A DNA stretch of 24,959 nt. It comes from Pelargonium cotyledonis. Its lineage: Eukaryota > Streptophyta > Magnoliopsida > Geraniales > Geraniaceae. A model generated the notes under the pieces. It worked only from the letters and a program-made list of their open reading frames with translations. It was not told where the DNA came from and did not search any database. Shown here in pieces: positions 1-9,324 of this stretch. The position numbers were made by a program, and so were the translations under genes. Position 1 is the first letter of the stretch; each line of letters opens with the position of its first letter. The stretch covers positions 1 through 24,959 of the forward strand of contig JAYMTA010000713.1 in NCBI GenBank assembly GCA_036897625.1, given 5' to 3'.

Positions 1-2064
1 TATATATATATATATGTTTGTGTTCAATAATTGTGGCTGATTTTAAAGAGTAATATATTGACACTAGTTTGCAAGTGCATTGTTTTAGATGTAAAACAAC
101 ATTATACAAACATTTACTAGTTTTGTAAACAATTGTCGAGCTAATTTCAAATGTTTATAGGTGTGCCAGCGGGCGAATTACTTGTCCGTTTGCTTAATAT
201 TTGAAACCACTTGCTAGATTACGGGTTGACAAATGACCTCCGTTTGTCAACCCAACGAACCGGTCAGTCAAACGAGTCATGGCAGATGGGTTGATTCTAG
301 AGTGGATCACAGGCAGGATGGAGCGGTTTTTAACCCCTACTTAGAATATCATCTCTCCCATAATTATTTTGACTTCAAATATCAAATTTACTAAATATAA
401 GATACACTTCCCAATATTTTAATATTTTGGTTGTACTAACAGCTATTAGCTGAGCTGTATAGACTTTTGTGCAAAATCCTGAGGTCTCGACTTTGTAATT
501 CTTAATGAACCCTATGAAATTTGAAATACTAGTTCTTTTAATTATTCATCGGCTGGGGGGAATATTGGTCCCCAAAAACCCAATGGTGGCAATATGGATC
601 CGAACAATCCATATTCTTGCTGGTCCAAGTTGCATAAAATTGAGAAATCAATTTTTGAATCAAATCGAATAATTAAAAAACACACACATTTTACACGTAA
701 AACTCAAAATTCGTTGAAATTCTGCTATCTGCATCCAAATCTCTTTCAATTCAGAGGACCTTTTTCAACCCAAGACTCGAAATCAACACTAACCATTATT
801 TTAGAAGCTTGGATTATTTTTTTCACATAAAATATAATCCATAATTAGAGGCACAAAATCAGCAAGAAGATCTCGGACCGGCCGGCTGTCTTAATCACAT
901 TTTAACCAAATATAGTACGGGTTAGACCCCAAAGATCTAGCAAAGAACATGCCATGCCATGCCATCATTACAATTGTGGACAAAAGAAAAACAGAAAAGA
1001 GGCTATTCTGGAAAAGCAGACAATCTGAACCGTAACTCGTGGACACCCAAAATCCAATTTTACATACTCGGATAATTTTTTTTAAAACGGTTTGGCAAAC
1101 CCAAACATTACGCGTAAAACCCAAAATCTGAACCCGAAAAATCCAGTCCTACTGATTTTACACCTCACATGCTGACTATTTTGGAACAAAATGCATAGTA
1201 AAAGGGCCATTTCAAAACAAAAATAGATTGTAAGGGGATTAAGTCGAAACAAAATTGAATCGGGGACTGATTCAGTCTCTAAATAATTTAGGGACTGAAT
1301 CCTAAGCTAAAGAGACAATTTCAAAACACAATCCAGTTCTAAATAATAATAAAAGGACACGAGTACTCATTAGAAAGAAAGAAATAACAAGCCGGTAGTG
1401 CCCCATGTTTCGGCAAACAAATGCTAGTAAACAATTAAATTTGGCACCATGTTTGTTGAATCCCCATTCAAATCGGGAATCTGAATGTACGCAAACTTTA
1501 TGAATCGGGAGATTTGTGTACAATCACACAAAACTCATAGAAAGACAAATTAATATTAGGAAAAATATTAGCTTAAACTAATACAAACAACTTAATAAAT
1601 ACAAAAAAAAAGTTGTGAATTTTTCTCAATACAGGTCGAGACAGATTTGACCTGATCTAGTACAACCAGACTGTGTATGTGGATCGGGTGAATAGGAAGA
1701 ACTGAATTAGGAATTTGGAGAAATGGGCTTAATCGGGTGATTCTCCCAATTCTAATCTATTGGAGATTCAGTAGTGATTCTGAATTGTTTAGGGTGAATA
1801 AACTCGAATAGGGAATCAAAGATTCTAACCATGTTTGGCACAATACAGAGAAACAAGACTAACAAAAGAGGGAATGGATAAAATTTACAAAGCAGTAAAA
1901 AAGAAGAAAATGCATAGAGAGAGATATAGCTCATTCTGTTAATATGAAGTACAACATTTCATACCGGGATCCTCGCGCTGTTAGAAATTTTAGATCGAGG
2001 ATGCTCGTGGAGCTCAAGGATGTAGAATAGGTTCCTCGGGAAGAAGGTCCGATTTTAAAATTGA
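1..2064. other. Intergenic region with decayed repeats
   Basis: No convincing gene is seen. The open frames here are short and have no recognisable family match. The stretch opens with a TA microsatellite (1-15). It also holds a hAT-like remnant (158-339), a CATGC-type short repeat (about 948-966) and a 16-bp snapback sequence (1269-1301). Two related motifs built around 'gtaaaac(t/c)caaaat' occur near 696 and 1112, which suggests fragments of one repeat family. The part next to 2064 should contain the 3'UTR of the minus-strand gene that ends at 2065, but I could not fix its polyadenylation site. Confidence 0.6.
158..339. mobile_element. hAT-like non-autonomous element remnant
   Basis: The left end TAGGTGTGCCAGCGGGCG and the right end, which read inward on the other strand starts TAGGGGTTAAAAACC, resemble hAT termini of plants (TAGGGGTG-type). 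The interior carries a perfect 11-bp inverted repeat (223-233 against 243-253, gggttgacaaa). The 8 bp flanking each end do not match (aatgttta against cttagaat), so a target-site duplication is not preserved, or the ends are wrongly placed. This is therefore a weak call. Confidence 0.35.
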
Positions 2065-5000
2065 CTACTCGGTCTTGTCTTCTTCCAGATCATCACTAGA
2101 TACTCCTTGAATCGATCTCGCTTCTGGAGCTATTTTGACATCTTCGGAAGGCATTGCGGATGGTTTTATGAGTTTCAAGGTTGTATCATCCTTATCAAAC
2201 TCTTCACTTGTCTCTTCAGAATAAGCATATCTGTCAAGATCGACAACTGTTTAGTTTTGGTGTAAAATGATGAATCTAACCAAATCAAAAAGAGAATCGT
2301 GAAAAAAATAAAGGAAACACGAAGCTCTAATATAATAAGATAAATGATTACACAAACCCTAAAATCCGATACATATAAGTAGAGTTTATATATAAGTATT
2401 TCACCAAACTCAAAATAGCAACTAATTCATGTATAACTAAACCCCTAAAAGAGAAAATGAACGGTTATTTTGCGACATTATTTTGTAGAGAAAGTGAACA
2501 ATTATTTTGGGATGGAGTAGTAGTTTTTATAATGTATTACAAAACGTCATCCTAACATCTAAGCAATGCAAACGACATAAACTAGTTCTTTGAAACAAAG
2601 AGATTGTCTACCATTGCATAAAAGCCAAATTTCCAAATTATTAATGGAAAACATACATTGACCCATGTTTTTACGGAAAAAGACAAGAAAAATCAACATT
2701 CAACAAACAAACCCTAATCCCATTTATGTTGCTATAACTAATGCAATAGAAATTTCAAAAGCAATGAACAAACAGCATTTTAAACTTAGGTTAAATGTAT
2801 AGATGATCCCCCACCTGTACAACCTTATACTAATCAAATTTATCACTCATGCCCAAAAGTTTTTTGTAGTCGCATTTTTTGCAGGTTTCTTAATCTTTAC
2901 TAACTAGGCGTATGAGCAAAATTTGCGATTAAATTTAGCCATTTGAACTATGATTGAGCTGAGAAACAAGAAGATAAAAAGAAGAGTTTCGTGAAAGAAG
3001 CAATGCATTTTGTACCGCGTTGAGTTCTGAGAAGGCGCCCAAAGAACACAGATTATGCATAAGACTGAAAAGGATAGGACTTGCCAGAAGGCGGGGATGA
3101 TCCATGCAGTTTGCCACTGCTCATTGTACACATCATTTGCCTTGAAATAAAGCTGCATAGTTATCAAAATTAGATTAGAAAGCCAAATAATAGAAGAATT
3201 AGTTACAAGATACATAACAATATCTTGAGAACTTACCATCTATGCATGGTTTCAAAATAAGTGACATTTTGGAAACTGAAAATTGTTTGATTTTACAGTT
3301 ACAACGGAAAGATGGACATGACTTTCCAATAATACCCTTCCATCATTTTTAGCATTAAAACAAGATTAGTAATTAGAGTGGGCGGTAATTAACAAGAACA
3401 CACAATTAAACAAGGTTAATTAGGTAGTTTTACATGACTTCCTAATTATGTGTGAAAACCTCTAAAATGACACTTTTTTGAAATGAAGGTAGTAGTTTCG
3501 ATATTGGAAAAGTTAAGGGGATGAAGAAAAATTAGTCAATGAATTCCACCTTATTATTTGCATTTAACTACACTTTTCCTATATCCAAAGAGAACCATCA
3601 AGAATCAAAGATATTCAGCTTTATGACTTTAAAATCCATAAGGTTGCATTGAATTCTTGGATATGATTAGAAATTTGGGCTTTGAAATGTTGTAATTCAA
3701 ATACAAATTTAATGTTTCGAAAATCATAGAATTTCAAATTACAATGTAAGATTTGGAGTGTTTTGAATCATATTGGATTTAAGTGGAATCCAAAACGGTG
3801 CATTACCTCGTAGCATATCCAACCCACGGACACAATAACAGCAAAACCCAAAGCATTTGTGAACTTCCTGTAGATATCTAGTTTGATCATCATCCTTCTT
3901 GCCTGTCGCATCATGTCAACAAGCAAAAATTGATTGGTTAGTCACTTGCATTGAAGTTTCAAGTTACACACTGTGACAATAAAACGGATAGATAAATCTT
4001 AAAAAAATGGTAAGAAACAGAAAATTGGCATTTAGTAAATGCAGCATAAAATGGAACTCGAGATTGTCCATAAAATCCCATCTGAAAGGCAAATTTAGAA
4101 GGGGGAACAAAAAACTTAGTTTAGGCAGAAATGACAATTTAAGGTTGATAACAGTCACATGTTCTCACAAGCCCACCAGTAAAATTAAGTTCAATTACTC
4201 CAATAGACTTGCTTTTAGCACACAAGAACACCCCTCAAGTTTTTTTTTCTCCTCCCACAAATCACACAATAATATTTGATTGATTTAAGCTCATTAGCAA
4301 CAGAGAAACCATAAAACCATCTAATATTTAATTCTACTATACTTGAAAACTTCATTTACAGACGAAAACTACAAAGGACAAGGTATAGAAGTACATACTA
4401 GTATACTGCTTCACCCAAATTTAATTCTCCATACGCCCGAAATTAGTATCTTGTCTCTCTAAAAATTATGTCCTAAAATGAGTGTCATCTTTCTTTTTAG
4501 GAAGTTAGTTAAGCATGAATTACCAATAATATCCCTATAATAAATTAGTTAGCTTCTATTGAGTTTGTTACAACTTACAACATATGCATATTGGGGTGGA
4601 AGGGGAACTACTAACGAACTTTTCCTTTCAATGAGATAACAAGACACTCATTTTGGACAGATAGAGTAATAAGAAAAGACATGAAAGTACCTGAAGCTTA
4701 TTAAGAGTTGCAGAAAGAGAAGTGAATATCCAAAGAATGAAGAAAGCATCCAAGATTGCCACTGGAAGAACCAGAAACAGTCTTGCTTTGCCTGACATGT
4801 CACTGACTGCACCAACATTTTCTACCAGTTCAAGCACTTCAGATGCCACAAAGAATGTCACTCCAAGCAAAATGACTTTTGATGTCAGACCACCTAGGGT
4901 AGGTCTCACAACACCGTAACCCATAGACACTGTCAGAATGATTAAACGTGCAATGGTACGTTTTACTGTGCCGAAGGTGACTGCCCATACAGTGATCCCA

Positions 5001-7702
5001 GTTGGCCTGATTCCAGTCTCATTGAATTCAGCATAGTCGAAGTACCAAAAAGCCATCTCAAACATACCTAGTGTTATCACTAGCGTAATGCAATTTTGCA
5101 ATGGAAGAACTTCTCTCCAAAATCTCGCATTCTGAGAGAACCAAAAGATTCCAAGTATCACAAAGGCAAGAGACATGAACCCATAGAAATTCATGAGTGG
5201 TGCCATTCTGCCCGGTAAATAACCGGAAGGATTCTTCCATATCGTCTTCCCTTCAACAGCCAGCTCCTTGAGATTTGGATCACAGTGAATGAAATACAAG
5301 TTGTACATCCCAGTTCTTGTAATTGGTATTGACTTTGACGGCAATGTTGCACTAAGCTCGTCTGCATTGAAGGAGATACCAAATACTTGAGGCCAGCCTG
5401 GATTTCTGGAGGAAGGGCGGTGAATAACTTCGCCTTCTGAACATACACCCAATTTTGCAAGATCTGCTGTGCAGCAGACAGCTCTTTGGCCCCCATAGGC
5501 GGAACCCCCAATCATTTCCCTATCTTCCACCTCAAAAACAATAGCTCGGATCAACCCTGAGCTGAAATTAGAAAATTCCATGGGTCTCCAGAACGTAGTC
5601 TTCTCGAAACTGGTAGCACATTGCCATATCAGATCAGGTAAAGGAAAATATAAGAGCTGTAGGTAGTACAAGTTGTGTTTATGACCAAGCTCATTATCCT
5701 AAATGAGCAAGATTCTTGAATGTGTGTGCGTACACACACAAATGGAAATGAAAATCAGTAAATCACATTGAATGTTATTCAGTTGTACTTTCACCAACAC
5801 TTACATCTTATGAACCATATAATACAAATTCTGATGAAGCAAGTGTTTCCAAAACCGTACTACTATGAACTATATACTCAAAACTTGAGCCAAAAAGCTT
5901 GATAATCACCAAGTTCACTATCCTAAATGAGCAAGACTCTTGCAATGAATATGCATGCGCACAATTACATGCAGAAATGAAAATCACATTCAATGCATCA
6001 CTCTTCAGAAGTATTTAGTTGTACTTTCACTATCAATTACATCTTATGAACCATATAATTCAAATTCTGATGAAGCCATTGTTTCTAAAACTCTACAACT
6101 ATCGAGTATCGACTGTATACTCAAAACTTGAGACAAAAGCTTAATAATCACATATTTCATAAATTCATTAGCTCGTAATCACTCACTTGCTATCAAAACA
6201 ACATTTGGTGAAGCCAGTGTTCCCAAAACTGTACTACAATTAACTATATAATAAAAAATTAGAGCCAAAAAGCTTGATAATCACAGAGTTTGATAATTGA
6301 TTAGCTCACAATCACTCGCTCACAAACAGTGTATAACACATTTTATGAAACGTATTAATCAAACTCTGGTGTATCCAGTGTTTTTAAAACTGTACTACTA
6401 TCAACTATATACTCAAAACTTATGCTGAAACGCTTGATAATCACATAGTTTAATTAGCTCATAATCACTTACTCAAATTCAACGTATCACTCACATCTTA
6501 TGAACTAAATTAATCAAATTAGGCGTCAGTGTTTCCAAAACTGTAGTACTGTACTACTATCAACAACATACTAAAAATTCGAGCCAAAAAGCATAAAAAT
6601 AAGTTAGTTTGATCACTAATGAGCTCATAATAACTCTTTCATTATTTTCACCTCATTTAAACTGTTTCTTCAGAGTTCAATTTACACTATTCATGCATTT
6701 TGTACACATTTTCAATTCTCCAATTCCACAATTGTAATTACACTAAAATCTTATCATATATGTTAATAAACCATATTAACAAAATTTTGGTGAAGGCAGT
6801 GCTTCCAAAATTGGACTACTATCAGCTATACACTCAAAACTCAAGCCAATAAGCTTATCAGATAGTTTGATGACTTCAATTAAACTGATTCTTTATAGCT
6901 TGATTTACATCGTTCATGCATTTTCTCACATTTACAATTCTCCTACTATCCCATTCCACAATCTCAAAAATCATAGCCAGATAACCAAATCACATTATAT
7001 AACCATATGAATCATATTTAGGTGAAGCCAGTGTTTACAAAACTGTACAACTATCATCTATACACTCAAAAGCCTAGCCAAAAAAGTTAATCAGATAGTT
7101 TGACCAATTAAATTGAATCTTCATAGCTAAATTTACACCGTTCATGCGTTTTCTTAAGCATTTTCAATTATTATCCAATTCCACATTCGTAACACAATCA
7201 TAGCAAATTAAACTTAAATCTGAAAAAACAACACCGCCAGAGTAATCAAAATTTGGTGAAGCCAATGTTTCCAAAACTATATAACTATCAACCATACACT
7301 CAAAACTCGTGCCAAAAAGCTAATCAAATAGTTTGATGACCTCAACCAAACAGATTCTTCATAACTAAATTTACACCGTTCATGCATTTTCTCACACATT
7401 TCCAATTCTCCTAAGATCTGATTCCAAAATTGCAACACTAAAATCTATAAAAAGAAAACATACCGAATAAACGAGTCACCATTTGAAGAAGAAGAAGAAA
7501 TGTCGGTGTCGGTGTCGTTAGGGACAGAAGAGTAAATCCCCTCGCTGCCTCCATGGACGACGAACGCGTTGCCTTTGCTCGCAAATTTCTCGGTTCTGTA
7601 CTCGTGAACTGAGGCCTCGACCTCAACGCCGACGAATGATACACTGAGCAAACACAGCACCGAGAACGATCTCATCACCTCCGTCACCGTCGCCGACGCC
7701 AT
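2065..7702 (-). CDS. Lung-7TM / GPR107-like (CAND-type) seven-transmembrane protein
   Basis: Five coding exons on the minus strand: 7464-7702, 4691-5609, 3807-3902, 3016-3152 and 2065-2230. They join to 1557 nt, or 518 aa. All junctions are GT-AG and keep the frame. The start ATG sits in a good plant context (CAACAATGGC). Residues 1-30 are a hydrophobic signal peptide. Residues 31-215 form the luminal domain, with a Cys pair (125-126) and a possible N-glycan site (NFS, 94-96). About seven hydrophobic segments follow between 216 and 460, with the family blocks MAPLMNFYG, MAFWYFDYAEFN, VSMGYGVVRPTLGG and WVxPAFWxVLS-like (WIIPAFWQVLS). The C-tail is acidic (EETSEEFDKDD). The product resembles Arabidopsis candidate G-protein-coupled receptor-like proteins related to GPR107/GPR108. 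Animal relatives work in the Golgi and endosomes; a signalling role in plants is unproven. Intron 1 is 1.85 kb and repeat-filled. The terminal exons were placed by splice logic and family similarity. Confidence 0.93.
2461..2525. mobile_element. Stowaway-like MITE end (fragment)
   Basis: The run attattttgggatggagtag, read on the minus strand, gives CTACTCCATCCCAAAATAAT. This is close to the typical Stowaway/Mariner terminal CTCCCTCCGTCCCAAAAT. It lies in the last intron (2231-3015) of the seven-transmembrane protein gene. A clear partner end was not found, so only a fragment is claimed. Confidence 0.35.
3250..3495. mobile_element. Stowaway/Mariner-like MITE in intron 3
   Basis: The left part, ttcaaaataagtgacatttt (3251-3270), is repeated in inverted form on the right (aaaatgacacttttttgaaatgaaggtagta, about 3466-3495). 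Together they give imperfect terminal inverted repeats of the 'CCAAAATAAGTGACA' kind common in plant Stowaway elements. The exact outer ends and the TA target duplication are not clean. It lies between the coding exons at 3016-3152 and 3807-3902. Confidence 0.4.
4466..4672. mobile_element. Stowaway/Mariner-like MITE in intron 2
   Basis: The left end contains gtcctaaaatgagtgtcatc (4470-4489). The right end contains gacactcattttggacagat (4642-4661), which is its imperfect inverse complement. The element is about 200 bp and AT-rich. It lies just downstream, in the gene's direction, of the large exon that ends at 4691. It shares the inner phrase 'ccaataataccc/ccaataatatccc' with the element at 3250-3495, so the two may be copies of one family. 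Confidence 0.45.
5683..7420. repeat. Degenerate tandem repeat filling intron 1 of the 7TM gene
   Basis: At least eight diverged copies of a core resembling 'cagtgtttccaaaactgtac' followed by 'actcaaaacttgagcc' and 'aaaaagcttgataatcac' begin near 5838, 6073, 6213, 6375, 6526, 6797, 7028 and 7261. A partial ninth copy lies near 5683. The last copies also share a second block (ttcatgcattttctcacaca type, near 6690, 6915, 7140 and 7379), giving a period of about 230 bp there. Elsewhere the period is 135-270 bp, which points to internal deletions. The array occupies nearly all of the 1.85-kb intron (5610-7463). Confidence 0.8.
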
Positions 7703-7718
7703 TGTTGCAGCAGAAGCT

Positions 7719-7727
7719 AAACCCTAG
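7719..7727 (-). promoter_or_regulatory. Telo-box AAACCCTAG in the leader of the 7TM gene
   Basis: The plus strand reads aaaccctag, 17 bp upstream of the start codon at 7702. Telo-boxes near the transcription start are common in plant housekeeping and translation-related genes. In this gene's orientation the motif reads CTAGGGTTT. Confidence 0.45.
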
Positions 7728-8051
7728 CTCTAGAAGGTTCCAGATCTGATCTCGCAGTGAGTGACGACGAAGAAAAAGCTTGAGAGAATGTGAATATAGA
7801 GATCGAGCTTCTTCAAGAAACGAGCAGAGATCGAGCTACTGTACTCACTACCGGTACAGTATAGACAGTAACGGTACGAGAAATGATACGGTGTGACGCG
7901 TGTGTTTCAGTATCAAAGTGATGAGCCGTTTGATGGTTGACTCGTACAGGTCAACTGAAATGATTGGGTGGTAAGTGAGATAAGTGTAAGATTGGGTGTA
8001 TGTGAGCGTTGCTCTGGTCTTATGCTTAAGCTATTGTTAAGTTGTCGGTTT

Positions 8052-8098
8052 TGGGCCAAGTGTTTAGAGCCCACGTAGGCTATTTGGGCCTAGGCCCA
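8052..8098. promoter_or_regulatory. Site II (TGGGCC) cluster with a 14-bp palindrome
   Basis: The motifs ttgggccaag (8051-8060) and agcccacgta (8068-8077), together with the perfect palindrome tgggcctaggccca (8085-8098), form a cluster about 350-400 bp upstream of the 7TM gene's ATG. TGGGCC/T elements are bound by TCP-type factors in plants. Assigning the cluster to this gene is inference from position. Confidence 0.4.
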
Positions 8099-8110
8099 CA
8101 TTGGAGGCAA

Positions 8111-8131
8111 GTTTTTTTTTTTTTTTTTTCA
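8111..8131. repeat. Poly(T) tract
   Basis: A homopolymer of about 18 T lies at the junction between the 7TM promoter region and the minisatellite array. On the minus strand it reads as poly(A), but no matching target-site duplication was found that would show retroposition. Confidence 0.8.
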
Positions 8132-8224
8132 AATGTGTAAACCATCGGTTTATTTCAAAAAGCTGAAAATGATCATACAAATGCAACAATAACATGCCTA
8201 GTTTCTGGTAGGCAAGTGATATTG

Positions 8225-9045
8225 CTCGTCGTACTCACAACTTGTAGGCAGTAGTTGCAAGAATCTCCCACATGAGTAATTTGATGCAGAAGCAAAAGAT
8301 TCCTCTCAAACACACAAATCGTATATGCTCGTAGTTGAAAGTAAGTCTGGCAATATTTATTTGCCACGAGGGTAAAAAAGTTCCTTGAAATCCACAACTT
8401 GTGGAGGAGGTTGGTATATCTAGAATGTTCAACATTAGTTATTTGCTATGTGAGCAAAAACGGTTGCAAGAAGCCTTGACATGAGTGATTTATTGCATGA
8501 GCAAAAATGTCATTCAAACACCCAATTTGTAAACGTTGTTAGTTGCAAGAAGTCGTGACATGAGTAACTTGTTGTATGAGCAAAAAGGTCATTCAAACAT
8601 AAAGGTCGATATAAGTAAGAAGCCTTGACATAAGTTACTTGCTCTAAGGGCAAAAGTGGTCATTCAAACGCCCAATCCGTAAACGTTGGTAGATGTAAGA
8701 AGCCCTAACATGAGTTACTTCCTCTAATAGTCATTCAAATGCACAATTTGTAAATCTTGGTAGCTGCAAGAAGCTCTAACACGAGTTATTTGCTAAGCGA
8801 GCAAAAACAGTCCGGTGTAAGAAGCTCCAACATGAGTTATTTGCAATGGGAACCAAAACGACCCTCAAACTCACAACTTGTCGACGTTGGTAGGTTTAAA
8901 ATAATTCCGACAACAGTTATTTGCTATAAGCTACGTCACGAGATATTTGCTATGCGGGAAAAAACAGTCCTTTGTTTAAACTCACAACTTGTGGATGTTG
9001 GTAGTTGCAAGAAGCTCCAACAAGAGTTGTTTGCTAATGAAAAAT
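8225..9045. repeat. Degenerate minisatellite, unit about 75-80 bp
   Basis: About ten diverged copies share the phrases acaacttgtggacgttggta, gttgcaagaagc(t/c), ccaacatgagttatttgct and gagcaaaaa(c)gtc, then ttcaaac(t)cacaa. Core positions of 'gcaagaag'-like starts fall near 8465, 8542, 8615, 8694, 8765, 8815 and 9004. Spacing is about 72-79 bp where units are intact and shorter where they are broken. The array lies in the 1.6-kb interval between the 7TM gene's start and the LSM1 stop. Short open frames across it are by-products of the repetition. No protein family is recognised. Confidence 0.85.
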
Positions 9046-9119
9046 GGCAATGCAACAAGAGGAGAATGCACGAGAGGCTATTAAAATTGAATCATGCAAA
9101 TAAGATTGTAAACTGAGTA

Positions 9120-9324
9120 GATACTGAAGATTTAAATGAGAAACCTACATTAACAAATGACAATTAAATTCACTAAACATCAAATAGTAATAACACAACA
9201 CAATTTCCCGTCGTATGAGGTAAAAGAAAAAGATCACAGCTCCTAACAGACCTCGTATCATCATAGCTCGTAGCACCAACCGCGTTAATATTTGCGGGCA
9301 TGGCATGAAAATAATGTGCATATA
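9120..9324 (-). other. Probable 3'UTR / 3' flank of LSM1
   Basis: AT-rich single-copy sequence follows the LSM1 stop codon (9325-9327) in the minus direction. No gene is seen, and the cleavage site could not be fixed. Confidence 0.4.

Noticed and set aside
4007-4279. 90-codon open frame on the plus strand
   Set aside because: It is in an intron of the minus-strand 7TM gene, has biased basic composition and shows no recognisable domain.
5683-7420. CRISPR-like array
   Set aside because: Units are long, diverged and irregularly spaced, and the genome is a plant; this is a decayed tandem repeat in an intron.
8757-9116. 119-codon open frame on the plus strand
   Set aside because: It lies inside the degenerate minisatellite; its internal peptide repeats (SSNMSYL-type) just mirror the DNA repeats, and there is no family match or splice context.
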